The position numbers were made by a program, and so were the translations under genes. Source: UTCFX2 sp963827155 (GTDB taxonomy: Bacteria > Chloroflexota > Anaerolineae > Anaerolineales > UBA4823). From it: 64,000 nt of DNA. Shown here piece after piece: positions 55,825-64,000 of this stretch (positions are counted from its first letter, which is position 1; each line of letters begins with the position of its first letter). The stretch spans positions 3,224,001 through 3,288,000 of the forward strand of contig CAWGZV010000002.1 in NCBI GenBank assembly GCA_963827155.1, written 5' to 3'. The notes beneath the pieces are model-generated. The model saw only the letters and a list, made by a program, of their open reading frames with translations. It did not search any database and had not been told where the DNA came from.

Positions 55825-56425
55825 ATCGCAAAATTACCGAATGTTCAATATCGTTCCGGCCAATCACCAATTCATCTTTGTCCTTGAGGGGCTGCCGGTC
55901 ATTCAAATGCGAACCAGCCAAAAAAGTAGGGTTGGCTGCCGAAGGCAATACATGAATCAAGTAATCACTCCCTTGCCGTAACAGTTGCCAATGGTAACAC
56001 GAAACGATCGGGGAGCGGATTACGATATCGTTGTCGCTGGCTCGACCGATGCTGATCTGCGGTTCAGCAAGTGTGTAGGTGGCTGTTGCGCCATCTGCCA
56101 ACGAGATAACCAGACGCGGCTGGTTGACAACCTCTGCCTCAAGCAATTGAAAACGTAAGCGGATGCTCTGCCCCAGGCCCACCTGATCATCGCTGCGTAT
56201 CGGTTGTACCGTGGTTATCCGTTGGCCGTTGAGATAAACACCGTTGATGCTGTTGATATCTTCAATAAAAAATCCTTCCTGCCCCTGGCTGATGCGGGCA
56301 TGCTGCCGGGAAATTCGCGGATCGTCAATGACAATAGTGGCACTCTTCGCCCGGCCGATAACTACCGGCCACTGAGTGAGAGTAAACTTGGCGCCTGGAG
56401 ATGGTCCTTGTTCCATGACTAACAT
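55751..56425 (-). CDS. Double FHA-domain protein
   Basis: The 224-residue soluble protein has two forkhead-associated domains. The first has WPVVIGRAKSATIVIDDPRI, SRQHARISQGQ and INSINGVYLNGQRI. The second has PQISIGRASDNDIVIRSPIV and YHWQLLRQGSDYLIHVLPSA, in which the SxxH motif has become SCYH, so phosphothreonine binding may be weakened. FHA pairs act as phospho-dependent scaffolds. The last ~25 residues overlap the start of the following gene and may be frameshift-derived. No kinase gene is adjacent. Confidence 0.8.
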   Translation of the reverse strand: MLVMEQGPSPGAKFTLTQWPVVIGRAKSATIVIDDPRISRQHARISQGQEGFFIEDINSINGVYLNGQRITTVQPIRSDDQVGLGQSIRLRFQLLEAEVVNQPRLVISLADGATATYTLAEPQISIGRASDNDIVIRSPIVSCYHWQLLRQGSDYLIHVLPSAANPTFLAGSHLNDRQPLKDKDELVIGRNDIEHSVILRYELATTAPREFFNWERSRDPSENR

Positions 56426-56505
56426 CTGCCCCTGGCTGATTTACCATAAGCACTCCTTCAGACTTACAGCCTACACGGGATCAATGACTGTGGCTATCCA
56501 GCCAT

Positions 56506-57021
56506 TCACCAATGGATCTGGGTTAATTCTACCCTCGAATTATGGGCAATAACCTGCTTCATTTCCCCCGTTCTACCTCCACCCATCATCTGCTCCCCAT
56601 CCATAGCTACCTCGATCCAGCTGTTGCGAGCGGTCCGCAGCAGGGTACACCTTTCCAACGACTGCAGAACATGAAGGTCCGCCAGGGCGATCATGGCAGC
56701 TGCAAAAGCCAGGCTGTTCAACCCGACCTGCCCGCGCCCGATCTGCGTGGCGAACACCCCCAGCCCACCCATGATGTCTGCCCGCACAACCCCTCCACTC
56801 GCACCTGCCAACACCGCATAGCCTGCGATCCCCAATAATGCCAGCGGCAGGCTCTTCCAACGACCGAACAGCTTCCCAAACACTACCACAAACAGCCCAG
56901 AAATGATCCCAAAATTAAATCCACGAATGTAGAACCAATATTTACGTGGTTTTCCAACAGACAGGCTCGTTAAATTAATTCTCAACCTGATCGGTTCTGT
57001 CACAAAATGCAGTACAATCAA
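56506..57021 (-). pseudogene. Internally deleted comEC copy
   Basis: The frame contains FGKLFGRWKSLPLALLGIAG and YAVLAGASGGVVRADIMGG, nearly identical to ComEC at 63983-62057 (FGKLFGLWKSLPLALLGIAG). After ALADLHVL it jumps directly to LLRTARNSWIEVAMDGEQM, which is the extreme C-terminus of ComEC. So more than 400 residues, covering later membrane helices and the metallo-beta-lactamase domain, are missing. The DNA at 56790-56930 and 63518-63660 is visibly homologous (my estimate by eye is well above 80 percent). A further slip follows GEQM. It is a deletion derivative of a comEC paralogue and cannot be functional in DNA uptake. Confidence 0.75.
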
Positions 57022-57090
57022 ATTGAATCGCTTACATCACAGAACATAATTCCTCGCATGGTCAACCGTCCTTAGTCTAAGACCTCATTT

Positions 57091-58771
57091 ATGACTGTGA
57101 GCTACGACTACACTCCCTCCATCTGGCCATCTATCTTCACAACCCTCCTGTTGATCGCGCTGGCGGTCTACAGTGAGCGCCGGCGCAACGTGCCGGGCGC
57201 CCTGCCGTTTGCCATCGGCAGCTTGTTTGGCGCTTTGTGGGTAGCCGGCTTGATAATGGAAGCTGTTGCTACGGATATGGAAACCAAGATTTTCTGGTTC
57301 AAGTTCCAGGGCGTGTGCCAGATTCCCGCCGTCACCGCCATCACCTGCTCTATTCTGGAATATGCCTGGCCAGGGCGCTGGCTCACCCGCCGCAACCTGA
57401 TTCTCCTGTCCATTCCCTGCCTGCTGGCCTTGGGTTTGGCACTGACGGACAATCTCCATCACCTGGTATGGCGTGGGTTTGAGTATCATGGAAACATTTT
57501 TCCAATCCGTGGCCCCGCCAATTGGGCATTTTTTGTCTATGCCTACTGCCTGACCATCGTCAATCTGATCGTCTTAGTCTGGTTGTTCGTGCGCTCCCCG
57601 CAGCATCGCTGGCCGGTGGTGATCATGGTGACCGGCATTCTTGCGGGGCGCGTGCCTCCTCCCGCTGGAAACAGCCAAGATAATACAATCTGAGGTGCCC
57701 CCGTTTACGTTGGAGTACCTGATGTATGCCATCGCCTTGTTCGGCTTCCGCATTTTCGATCCGATCCCTCTCGCCCGCCAGACGGCCATCGAGCAGCTTC
57801 CTTCCGGCATGCTGGTGCTCGATCCACAGGGAGGGATTGTCAGCCTGAACCCGGCTGCATGCGCTATCTTTGGATCTCCGCAAAAATGCCTGCTCGGACA
57901 CTCGATCCAGGACCTGCTCCCCGCTAGCGCTGACCTAATCGGTGATCATCCGGTCGGTGGGGAAGGCAGAGGCGAAATCAGCCTGGGAAGCGGGCCGGAA
58001 CCCCGCTTTTATCGAGCGGAAGCCTGTTCTTTGAACGACTGGCGTGGTTTGGAAGTTGGACACCTATTCCTGCTACACGATGTGACTGATCAAAAGCAGG
58101 CCCAGGCCCAGCTCCTCGAGCAGCAGCGCGCCCTGGCTATCCTGACCGAAAGAGAGCTGCTGGCGCGTGAGCTGCATGACGACCTGGCCCAGGTGCTGGC
58201 GTTTATCAGCACACAGGGACATGTGATCCAGCAATTGCTGGTGCGGGGCGATGTTTCCACGGCTGTCTCCTACGTCGCCAGGCTGATCCAGGCGGCCGAC
58301 GAGGTCGATATTGATATCCGCGAGTCAATCATGAGCTTGCGGGCTCCCTTCCACCTCCAGGGATTGATCCCGGCTCTCCAGGACTACCTGCACCGTTACG
58401 AAGAGCGCTATGGTCTGCACGTCGAGCTGCTCCTTCCGGATATCGGGCTGGAGAACGCCTTTGAGCCGGTAGCCGAAGTGCAGATCCTGCGCATTCTCCA
58501 GGAAGGGCTGACGAACGCCAGGAAACACGCCAGTGCGCACTGCGTATGGATAGCTCTTGCTTCCCACGATGGGCGGATCCAGATCGTCATGCAGGATGAT
58601 GGCAAAGGGTTTGAGCCGGGGCTGTTCCATGGTGACCAGCGCCATGGCTTTGGCCTGCAGTTCATGCGCGAGCGGGCGGAAGCCATCGGGGGAAGTCTTG
58701 AGCTGCGTTCAGCTCCTGGGAAAGGGACCGAAGTTCTGCTGGTCATTCCGCTGAAGGAAAGCGATGCCTGA
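57091..58771 (+). CDS. Membrane sensor histidine kinase (7TM, PAS, HisKA_3), frameshifted
   Basis: Seven N-terminal membrane helices (SIWPSIFTTLLLIALAVYSE onward) form a histidine-kinase 7TM sensor. A PAS-like domain follows (AIEQLPSGMLVLDPQGGIVS), then the NarL-type dimerisation helix with the phospho-His in LLARELHDDLAQVLAFISTQ, and an ATPase domain with LQEGLTNARKHA and DDGKGFEPG. The frame breaks at about 57652. A run GGGG that should be GGG turns ILAGACLLPLETAKII into ILAGRVPPPAGNSQD. The 3' end overlaps the response-regulator start by eight bases, so the pair is co-translated. The signal sensed is unknown. Confidence 0.9.
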
Positions 58772-59498
58772 TCCTGCGTTACCCCAAAAATCCACACTTT
58801 CCCATCTCCGCCTCCTGCTTGTGGATGATCACGCCCTGTTCCTGGAGGGCTTACGCAACCTGCTGGCATTAGAGAACATCAAAGTGGTCGGCACTGCTGG
58901 TGATGGGCTGGAGGCTCTCGAAAAAGCCCGCAGCTTGCGCCCGGACGTGATCCTGATGGATGTCCAGATGCCGCGATGCGACGGCCTGGCCGCCACCCGA
59001 TTGATCAAAGCTGAGCTGCCTGAGATCAAGATCGTGATGCTGACCATGTCGGAAGACGATCACGATCTATTCGAAGCGGTCAAGAGCGGCGCCTCGGGAT
59101 ACTTACTCAAGAAGATGAAACCCGCTCCATTTTTCGCTTTGCTCTCTGACCTTCAGGCCGGGTTATTGCCCTTCTCACCGGGATTGGGCGCCAGGCTCCT
59201 GCAGGAGTTCACCCGCCTATCGACATCCACCACCTCTCCTCCTTCCAAAGCAGGTCCGAGCAGCGACCAGGAGTTTGCGCTGTTATCACCTCGACAGATG
59301 CAGATCCTCACTCTGGTAGCCCAAGGATACATCTACCGGGAGGTCGCAGAGACGCTGGGCCTCAGCGAGCCGACCGTCAAATATCACATGCGGGAGATTC
59401 TTGACCGCTTGCACCTGGAGAACCACACTCAGGTGATCGCTTACGCAACCCAACATGGTTTGACGCGGCAGAAGACGGGGGAAGAACATACCTCATGA
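58764..59498 (+). CDS. NarL/FixJ-family response regulator
   Basis: The 244-residue protein has a receiver domain (RLLLVDDHALFLEGLRNLLA, phospho-Asp in DVILMDVQMPRCDG, Lys in SGYLLKKMKP) and a C-terminal LuxR-type HTH (LSPRQMQILTLVAQGYIYRE followed by VAETLGLSEPTVKYHMREIL). A Ser/Thr/Pro-rich linker of about 30 residues lies between them. It is the output partner of the upstream histidine kinase (eight-base overlap) and probably regulates genes nearby, perhaps including those after the terminator at 59586. It is intact. Confidence 0.93.
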   Translation: MPDPALPQKSTLSHLRLLLVDDHALFLEGLRNLLALENIKVVGTAGDGLEALEKARSLRPDVILMDVQMPRCDGLAATRLIKAELPEIKIVMLTMSEDDHDLFEAVKSGASGYLLKKMKPAPFFALLSDLQAGLLPFSPGLGARLLQEFTRLSTSTTSPPSKAGPSSDQEFALLSPRQMQILTLVAQGYIYREVAETLGLSEPTVKYHMREILDRLHLENHTQVIAYATQHGLTRQKTGEEHTS

Positions 59499-59585
59499 CC
59501 TGCGGTCACCAAAAACATGAAAGTTTTTGTTTTTGAGAACGGCTCCGACGTTTTTTAAAACAAAAAAACACTTTCAAGTCCGGCT

Positions 59586-59625
59586 AAAGTATAGTCTCTC
59601 TACCTGGGAGACTATACTTTTTTTT
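59586..59625 (+). terminator. Rho-independent terminator after the two-component operon
   Basis: AAAGTATAGTCTC and GAGACTATACTTT form a perfect 13-base stem with a nine-base loop, followed by five further T residues. It ends the kinase-regulator transcript. Confidence 0.9.
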
Positions 59626-59704
59626 CGCCCAAACTATTCTCCCGGATATTCACTCGTGAGCGATATTTTTATACGATAGATATAGATTGAGAAGAGCGAG
59701 GTGC

Positions 59705-60065
59705 ATGGTGGAGAAGCAAATCCGGGTAGTCCTGTACGGCAGTTCCCTGTTTCTGATTGGCATCGAGGGAAGCCTGAGAGCCGAGCCAGGGCTGGAGATA
59801 GTCCATATACAACCCGACGCAGCGGACGAACGCCTGCTACGTGAAGTGATGGACGTCAGCCTGCTTGCCTTTGACGTCCACGAAGCTTCTCCCGAGCTGA
59901 TGCTGTGCGTTTTTTAAGGAAGCTCCGCATCTGGCCTTGCTGGCGCTGGATCCCGAGAGCGACCGGCTGCTGGTACTCTCCATTCAGGCATCCGTCGTTC
60001 GAACGATTGGGGATCTCACCCAGGTCATCCGCAGACATGCTGAGCAGCTCTCAGATAGCAGTTGA
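59705..60065 (+). CDS. Degenerate receiver-like small protein, frameshifted
   Basis: The chain MVEKQIRVVLYGSSLFLIGI followed by EGSLRAEPGLEIVHIQPDA and VSLLAFDVHEASPELML has the beta-alpha pattern of a NarL-type receiver. The acidic pocket pair (DD after the first strand) is replaced by YGSS, while an Asp remains at the third strand. The frame stops at 59917. Removing one T from the run TTTTTT at about 59911 gives VFKEAPHLALLALDPESDRL and RRHAEQLSDSS, ending at 60065 (about 119 residues). There is no output domain. It is likely a non-phosphorylated signalling partner of the neighbouring two-component pair; this is an inference. Confidence 0.6.
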
Positions 60066-60251
60066 CGGTTCAACGTTCCCTGTTTCCTAAGAAAGTAGTC
60101 CAATGCACAAAACAAAGATTGCCAGCAACTCGCAAACAACCTGCAGCAGAGAGGATTTCTATACCCGTCTGTAAGTTCGTAGAGCGTCGAAAGACGCATG
60201 CAATCCTGAGCCTGAGAATAAATAAATCCCATTTCACAAGGAGTTGAAACT

Positions 60252-61896
60252 ATGAAAGGCAAACTGTTCACAGTAATTGTGCTGGTCGTATTGATCATGC
60301 TGGTGTTCGCTGGTGGAGTGATCGCCTCCAGTCCGGTGGAGGAGATCCCGTGGGCAGGCCTGACCTCGCTGCCAGACTACATCGGGGCGCCGACTAAGGC
60401 GCATCCAACGGCAAACAACGGGGTTCCGCAGAACCCATTCGCCGCGCCAAACGGAATTGCCCACTCCCACTCGGATATCTGGATGAGCGACACTACCAAC
60501 TTCGCCGGGCCACTTGGCCGCAATCCACTCACCTTATCGACAACCCTGCCAGGTATGCACAATAACTCGTGGCTCATTCCAACCGGCTCATTTTCCTTCG
60601 ACAGCCGCGGCCGTCTCGATCTTGAATACCTATGGCGTGGACGAGGCTCAGCATCGTCATGGTGGACCCGGATACATTGGAGATCCTGGCCCGCTATCCC
60701 CTCGAAGTGGTCACAGGCGATCCATTTGGACAGGGGGAACAGAGGATGCTACAGTCGTTGTTCTCCATCTACGCCGCCCTCGATGACCGCGATCAACTAC
60801 ACATCGTTACCGGAAACAAAAAGATCACCATTCTGAAGATAACCGACACGCCATCCGGCCCTGAGTTTGTGCAAGTCGGCGATGGTTACAACCTGGAGGA
60901 GATTACAGAGCCCACCGACGAACTTCCTCGAGGTGATGGCATCAGTGGTGCGATTATGGACTTTCAAGGACGCTACTGGATCAATATGAGGAACTTCGGC
61001 GAGCATCTACCTGCTCAACCCCGCGACTTACAAGGACATTAGGGATCTGAAGTCGGTCAATCTTGGTGAAGGTGAATTTACCAGAAACGGCCTGGCACTC
61101 ACGAAAGAAGGCGCCGCCTACATCGTAACCACGCAAGCCATGTACAGGGTCGATGCCGGCGCCGATGACCAGCCGCGCATCGTGTGGAGGCACTGTACGA
61201 CAATGTGCCCGATAACACCAATAATGATGAGTACGTAATGGTGTAAGGTCGGGGCAGTACGAGTACGGTTCCGGCACCACCCCGACCATCCTTGGTGAAG
61301 GCAAATACGTCGCCATCACCGACAACGCTGAGCAGATGAACGTAGTCGTGTACCGGACCAAACTTCAGAAGGACCCGAACGATCAGGTGGTCTGCAAGAT
61401 GCCGGTGTTCGAATTCCTAGGAGGCGGCAAAGGTGCCCAATCCAATTCGCTTGTTGGTTTACGTAATTCGATCATTGTACAGAACACCTTCGGCTACTTG
61501 TTCGACTTTCCGGATATCCACTCTGATCCCCCAGACCTGACGGCGGAGCTAGTGCAAGGAGGCGCGCCGGGCCTCGAACGCATCGACATCGATCCAAACG
61601 GGAAGGGCTGCACCAAGGTCTGGGTCAACACGGAAGTCGCCTCGACCAATACACCAAAGCTTTCCACAAGGACCGGGCTGATCTATGTCCAATCCCGGAA
61701 ATGGGATGCCGAGAATAATTTAAATGCTTATTACTGGACCGCGCTCGACTTCTACACCGGTAAGGTGGTCTGGGAGAAATTGGTGGGCACCGGCGATATG
61801 TTCGACAACTTTTGGGCGGCGGCAGGCCCCGGACCAAACGGCGCCCTGTACGGCACGGTGTACGGCGGGCTCACGATGCTCAAGGACACACCCTGA
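60252..61896 (+). CDS. Secreted beta-propeller-like protein, broken by about five frameshifts
   Basis: A signal peptide (KLFTVIVLVVLIMLVFAGGV) leads PWAGLTSLPDYIGAPTKAHP. Frames then alternate. AVSILNTYGVDEAQ (about 60605-60650) is followed by MVDPDTLEILARYPLEVV to INMRNFGE, then YLLNPATYKDIRDLKSVNLG, LYDNVPDNTNNDEY, and YGSGTTPTILGEGKYVAITD to the end at 61896. Repeated blade-like patterns (SGAIMDFQGRYWINM, NGLALTKEGAAYIVTTQAMY, RTGLIYVQSRKWDAENN) suggest a soluble propeller of about 550 residues outside the membrane. I do not recognise a named family. So many slips mean either poor sequence or an ageing pseudogene. The start has AAGGAGTTGAAACT before ATG. Confidence 0.55.
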
Positions 61897-61947
61897 ACTG
61901 AAATTATGACCTGGACGGCTTAGAGTAACCGGCTGGCAACACACAAT

Positions 61948-62010
61948 AGGGGTCGCCCTTTGAGGAGATGGTTGGCAGGCAAGCCAAACCAAATCCCCCG
62001 GGCGACCCCT
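61948..62010. repeat. Nested inverted repeat between convergent genes
   Basis: AGGGGTCGCCC (61948-61958) pairs perfectly with GGGCGACCCCT (62000-62010). Inside, TTGGC pairs with GCCAA across AGGCAA. It lies between the stop of the secreted protein and the stop of comEC. There is no T run after it, so a simple terminator role is doubtful; it may be a two-armed RNA structure or the ends of a small mobile repeat. Confidence 0.5.
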
Positions 62011-62056
62011 GAAGAACAATGAATATGTCCCCTAATTACTTCCTCTCCAACCGGCA

Positions 62057-64000
62057 CTACCGTGCCGCTTCCACCCACATTTGTTCCCCATCCGTGCTGA
62101 TTTCGATCCAGCCGTTTACGTCTGTCCTCAACAACTGGATCCCACCCAGCGCCGCCAAGGTTTCTTCGTGCGGTAATCCATCCAGATTCCTCTCCCCCAC
62201 GCTGAGCAGCGCCACTTGCGGTCGCCATTGATCGATCCATCCCGGCGGATTTAGAGCGGCGTGCCCGCCATCCGCCAGCAAAAGCGCCGTGACTGGTTCC
62301 CCGCCCCCTTCGCCCATCAACGCTGCCTGTGTGTCGAAATCCAGCCCAACCGGCAGCAATGCCCGGAAACGATCCCATTCCAGCAGCAGCACAGCCCCTC
62401 CCCGGCTGACGGCGGCAACCTCCAACTTCGCACCAGAGCCCAGGTCCAGCTTTTGCCCCCGCTCTGCCTGGACCACCGGGATTCCACGCTCGTTGAGTTT
62501 CTCCAAAAGTATGCCCGCACTATAGCTTGCTGCTGGCTGTCCAGCCCACAGCACCTTCCGGATCCTGAACCGATCCACCGCTCCAGGGAGAGCCGCCAGC
62601 TGGTCTTCATCTGTACTAGCCACGACCAGGTAATCGATCTCGCCTCTCCCGAATGCCAGGCGCCTGCTGACCCCGTCAGTTAACAGGTTCGGACTTGATC
62701 CGCCGTTAATCAGAATGCTTGCGTCCCTCCTGGGTTCGGATCAGCAGTCCTTCCCCGTCTCCAACATCCAGCAATGTCAACCGCAGCCTGCCATCCGGTT
62801 GAGTGAACGCACACTGCCAGATCACTAAGCCAATCAGCCCGGTCACCAGGCAGAGGCCCCAACCCAACCGGTCAGTGCGTCCCCAGTTCAGCCGGCGTAT
62901 GGCATCCCGCAGTCTGCTTCCTCCCAGTGTCCAGCCGAAGATCAGCGCATATGTACCCAGCACCGCCCATACGCTTGTCTCATCGATCTTCAGCCCCGCC
63001 TTACTAATTCCCCCTAGCATTTCTACTATCCGAATCGTGTATGCAAGCAGCGGCCAGACCAAGATCGCGATGGCCTTTCCGACCGCCAGCCGAATAAATC
63101 CCAACACTACCGCTATTCCACCTAAGACCATCAGCGCTGGCTGTGGCGGCAGGACCAGCGGGTTTGCCACCAGCGAAATCAACGATGCCTGCCGAAAGTA
63201 GTAAAGGATCAGCGGAAGCGTGGTAACTTGGGCTGCAAGGGTAAAAAGGAGGTAGCTGCCTACAGGAACAGCCAGTTTCTTCGCCCCCTGTTCTGAGATC
63301 CAAGGTGAGACCAGTCGGATAAATCCTTCAGACAGCGGTTCAGCATATAAGATCAATCCAAGGGTTGCCATGAATGAAAGCTGAAAGCTAACATCCCACA
63401 GCACATGCGGGCTGAAGAGCGCCATCAAACCTGCTGCCGCAATGAGTGAATTTATCCCACTCGACCGTCGACCAATCCTCAGCGCAAAGACCCCCAGGCT
63501 TCCCATGATCGCAGCCCGCACCACCCCTCCACTCGCACCTGCCAACACCGCATAGCCCGCAATCCCCAATAATGCCAGCGGCAGGCTCTTCCAAAGTCCG
63601 AACAGTTTTCCAAACACAAAGACAAACAGCCCTGAGATAATCGCAAAGTTAAATCCAGAGATAGCAATGATGTGGGCGGTGCCCGTCTGGCGAAAATCTT
63701 CTAACACCGGTTCAGGAATGCCCGTCTCAATCCCTAACAGGATCCCAGCCAGCAGCGCCGCTTCAGGATCGGGCAGGATTCTGTGGACCACCTCGAGCGC
63801 CTTCCGTCTCACGGAAAAGATTGCACCCTTCAACCTGCTTCCTTCCCCAACCCCAAGCAGCTGAACGCATTCTGCGGCTTTAGCCTTGGGGCAGGTCATG
63901 GTCGAGTAGATTCCAAGATGCTCTAAATAAGTGCGGTAGGAGAATTCTTCACTCTCTCCGGGTGTTGCCAGGTGTCCTTCCAATCTTATCCGATCCCCGT
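62057..64000 (-). CDS. comEC: ComEC/Rec2 DNA-uptake channel (N-terminus beyond window, frameshifted)
   Basis: On entry from the right edge the chain already shows the competence domain: GTAHIIAISGFNFAIISGLF, KSLPLALLGIAGYAVLAGAS and GGVVRAAIMGSLGVFALRIG, then helices of the channel. The C-terminal metallo-beta-lactamase-like part is in LTLLDVGDGEGLLIRTQEG, then INGGSSPN in the next frame, DYLVVASTDEDQLAAL, LPVGLDFDTQAALM and LLLADGGHAALNP. The histidine-rich metal site is weak (VGDGEG, TDEDQLAA), as in many ComEC proteins. The slip lies at about 62712: the run GCAAGC should probably be GCAGC. ComEC takes single-stranded DNA through the membrane during transformation. Two decayed copies lie at 54483 and 56506. 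Confidence 0.9.

Noticed and set aside
1..64000. tRNA, rRNA, CRISPR arrays, insertion sequences
   Set aside because: I scanned for T-loop GGTTCGA-type signatures, regularly spaced direct repeats and transposase motifs and found none that held up.

Overview
The window looks like a chromosomal segment of an anaerobic, Gram-positive-like environmental bacterium. My best guess is Chloroflexota, class Anaerolineae. This rests on gene content and style: FHA-domain proteins, many-GAF phosphatases, tandem Hsp20 genes, proline/threonine-rich lipoprotein stalks, a secreted protein ending in YLPLTLRSP, moderate GC, and CO dehydrogenase next to heme and quinone redox proteins. No rRNA, tRNA, CRISPR array, insertion sequence or phage module was seen. 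Both ends cut genes: a LysM protein at the left and comEC at the right.

Layout. 1-6.4 kb: LysM protein, NYN nuclease, then an RsbV/RsbW/RsbU-type partner-switching operon whose phosphatase carries six GAF domains. 6.6-12.5 kb: two MFS transporters, an acyltransferase, a zinc-ribbon membrane protein and an aldo/keto reductase. 12.6-18.4 kb: a leftward run of genes made of UbiD-family decarboxylase, aconitase-X large and small subunits and a DUF89 phosphatase, followed by an NapH-like ferredoxin with a coupled partner. AcnX plus UbiD is the enzyme pair of the archaeal-type mevalonate route. 18.4-25.5 kb: EamA transporter, double Hsp20, CbpA-like co-chaperone, cNMP-binding protein, bifunctional FtcD, M23 lipoprotein and dCTP deaminase. 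25.5-32.2 kb: membrane protein, thioredoxin-DUF2892, and a cooF-cooS-FAD/NAD oxidoreductase operon for CO oxidation. 32.5-41.6 kb: lipoprotein, ClpB, LipB, secreted M28 peptidase, FHA protein and a HExxH lipoprotein.

41.7-46.4 kb: rRNA/tRNA uracil methyltransferase, then a remarkable exported fusion of a PQQ-type sugar dehydrogenase, a DUF11 linker and a five-heme cytochrome c. 46.5-53.6 kb: serine protease flanked by duplicated domains, receiver-CpaE ATPase, membrane protein, DUF2807 lipoprotein, cytochrome P450 and patatin. 53.6-64 kb: two VOC proteins, a double-FHA protein with an unknown partner, a NarL-type two-component pair followed by a degenerate receiver and a secreted protein, and comEC together with two decayed comEC copies.

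Sequence quality matters for reading this window. About twenty genes are interrupted by single-base frameshifts. In nearly all those I checked by hand, the slip lies in a short homopolymer, and the rest of the gene is well conserved across it. I therefore treat most of them as sequencing or consensus errors and annotate the genes across the breaks. The comEC fragments, in contrast, appear to be real decay products.
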